Source: Babylonia areolata (taxonomy: Eukaryota; Mollusca; Gastropoda; Neogastropoda; Buccinidae). Taken from it: 64,000 nt of DNA. Below, one piece after another: positions 63,943 to 64,000 of this stretch. Within the stretch, counting starts at the first letter, position 1. Each line of letters starts with the position of its first letter. A program made the translations under genes and the position numbers. Under the pieces are notes generated by a model. The model was not told the DNA's origin. It saw only the letters and a program-made list of their open reading frames with translations, and searched no databases. Where the stretch lies: NCBI RefSeq assembly GCF_041734735.1, contig NC_134905.1:8578374-8642373 (forward strand). The letters are read 5' to 3'.

Positions 63943-64000
63943 CTGGCAAAAGAAAGATAACCTGGATAAATGACAATGAGGACAAACAATAATGACGACA

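Noticed and set aside
1-64000. Retroviral, LTR-retrotransposon or Polinton-type elements
   Set aside because: No protease, integrase, capsid or paired long terminal repeats were noticed; all RT and RNase H sequences belong to LINEs.

Overview
The window looks like invertebrate animal DNA. It has AT-rich, intron-heavy genes, GT-AG splice sites, huge CA/TG microsatellites, several tRNA-derived SINE families and many decayed LINEs. The repeat style suggests a lophotrochozoan, probably a gastropod mollusc; this is inference, since no species marker is visible.

Three host genes can be supported. (1) A plus-strand SLC16/monocarboxylate-transporter-like gene has CDS exons from 4198 to 26445: seven coding exons, phases all consistent, 662 codons plus stop. 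(2) A minus-strand gene (coding exons 58080 down to 48264, nine exons, 435 residues) starts with a UAP56-binding motif, has RG-rich exons, and matches the layout of the mRNA-export adaptor UIF (FYTTD1). (3) The last two coding exons of an unrecognised minus-strand gene lie at 63942-62706, running out of the window. The 26.5-48 kb interval and 58.3-62.7 kb are essentially intergenic repeat.

Mobile DNA: a CR1/L2-like LINE (5101-7285) splits a SINE; a nearly complete 4.16-kb single-ORF LINE with endonuclease, RT and RNase H (9311-13468) has a 13-bp target-site duplication and splits another SINE; a related LINE fragment (16591-17650) splits a minisatellite; an RTE-like LINE piece lies at 41775-43015, with smaller LINE scraps elsewhere. 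There is a deleted mariner (55337-56238) with ~70-bp inverted repeats, a piggyBac-like relic (50816-51463), a 290-bp TTAA-flanked MITE (43063-43356), and three TTAA-type elements (34553-35802, 45252-47351, 61137-61905) that each carry a large array of the same 54-bp repeat.

The most unusual signal is that exon edges are echoed in neighbouring introns. In the transporter gene the 5' exon boundary with its splice acceptor is repeated upstream of exon 2 (nine extra copies), exon 3 (one), exon 4 (two) and, as intron sequence, exon 5 and the 5'UTR exon; the exon 2 donor is also repeated eight times downstream. The terminal exon of the third gene shows the same thing (five extra acceptor copies in a ~119-bp array). 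Several intronic minisatellites here are thus expansions of splice-site segments.
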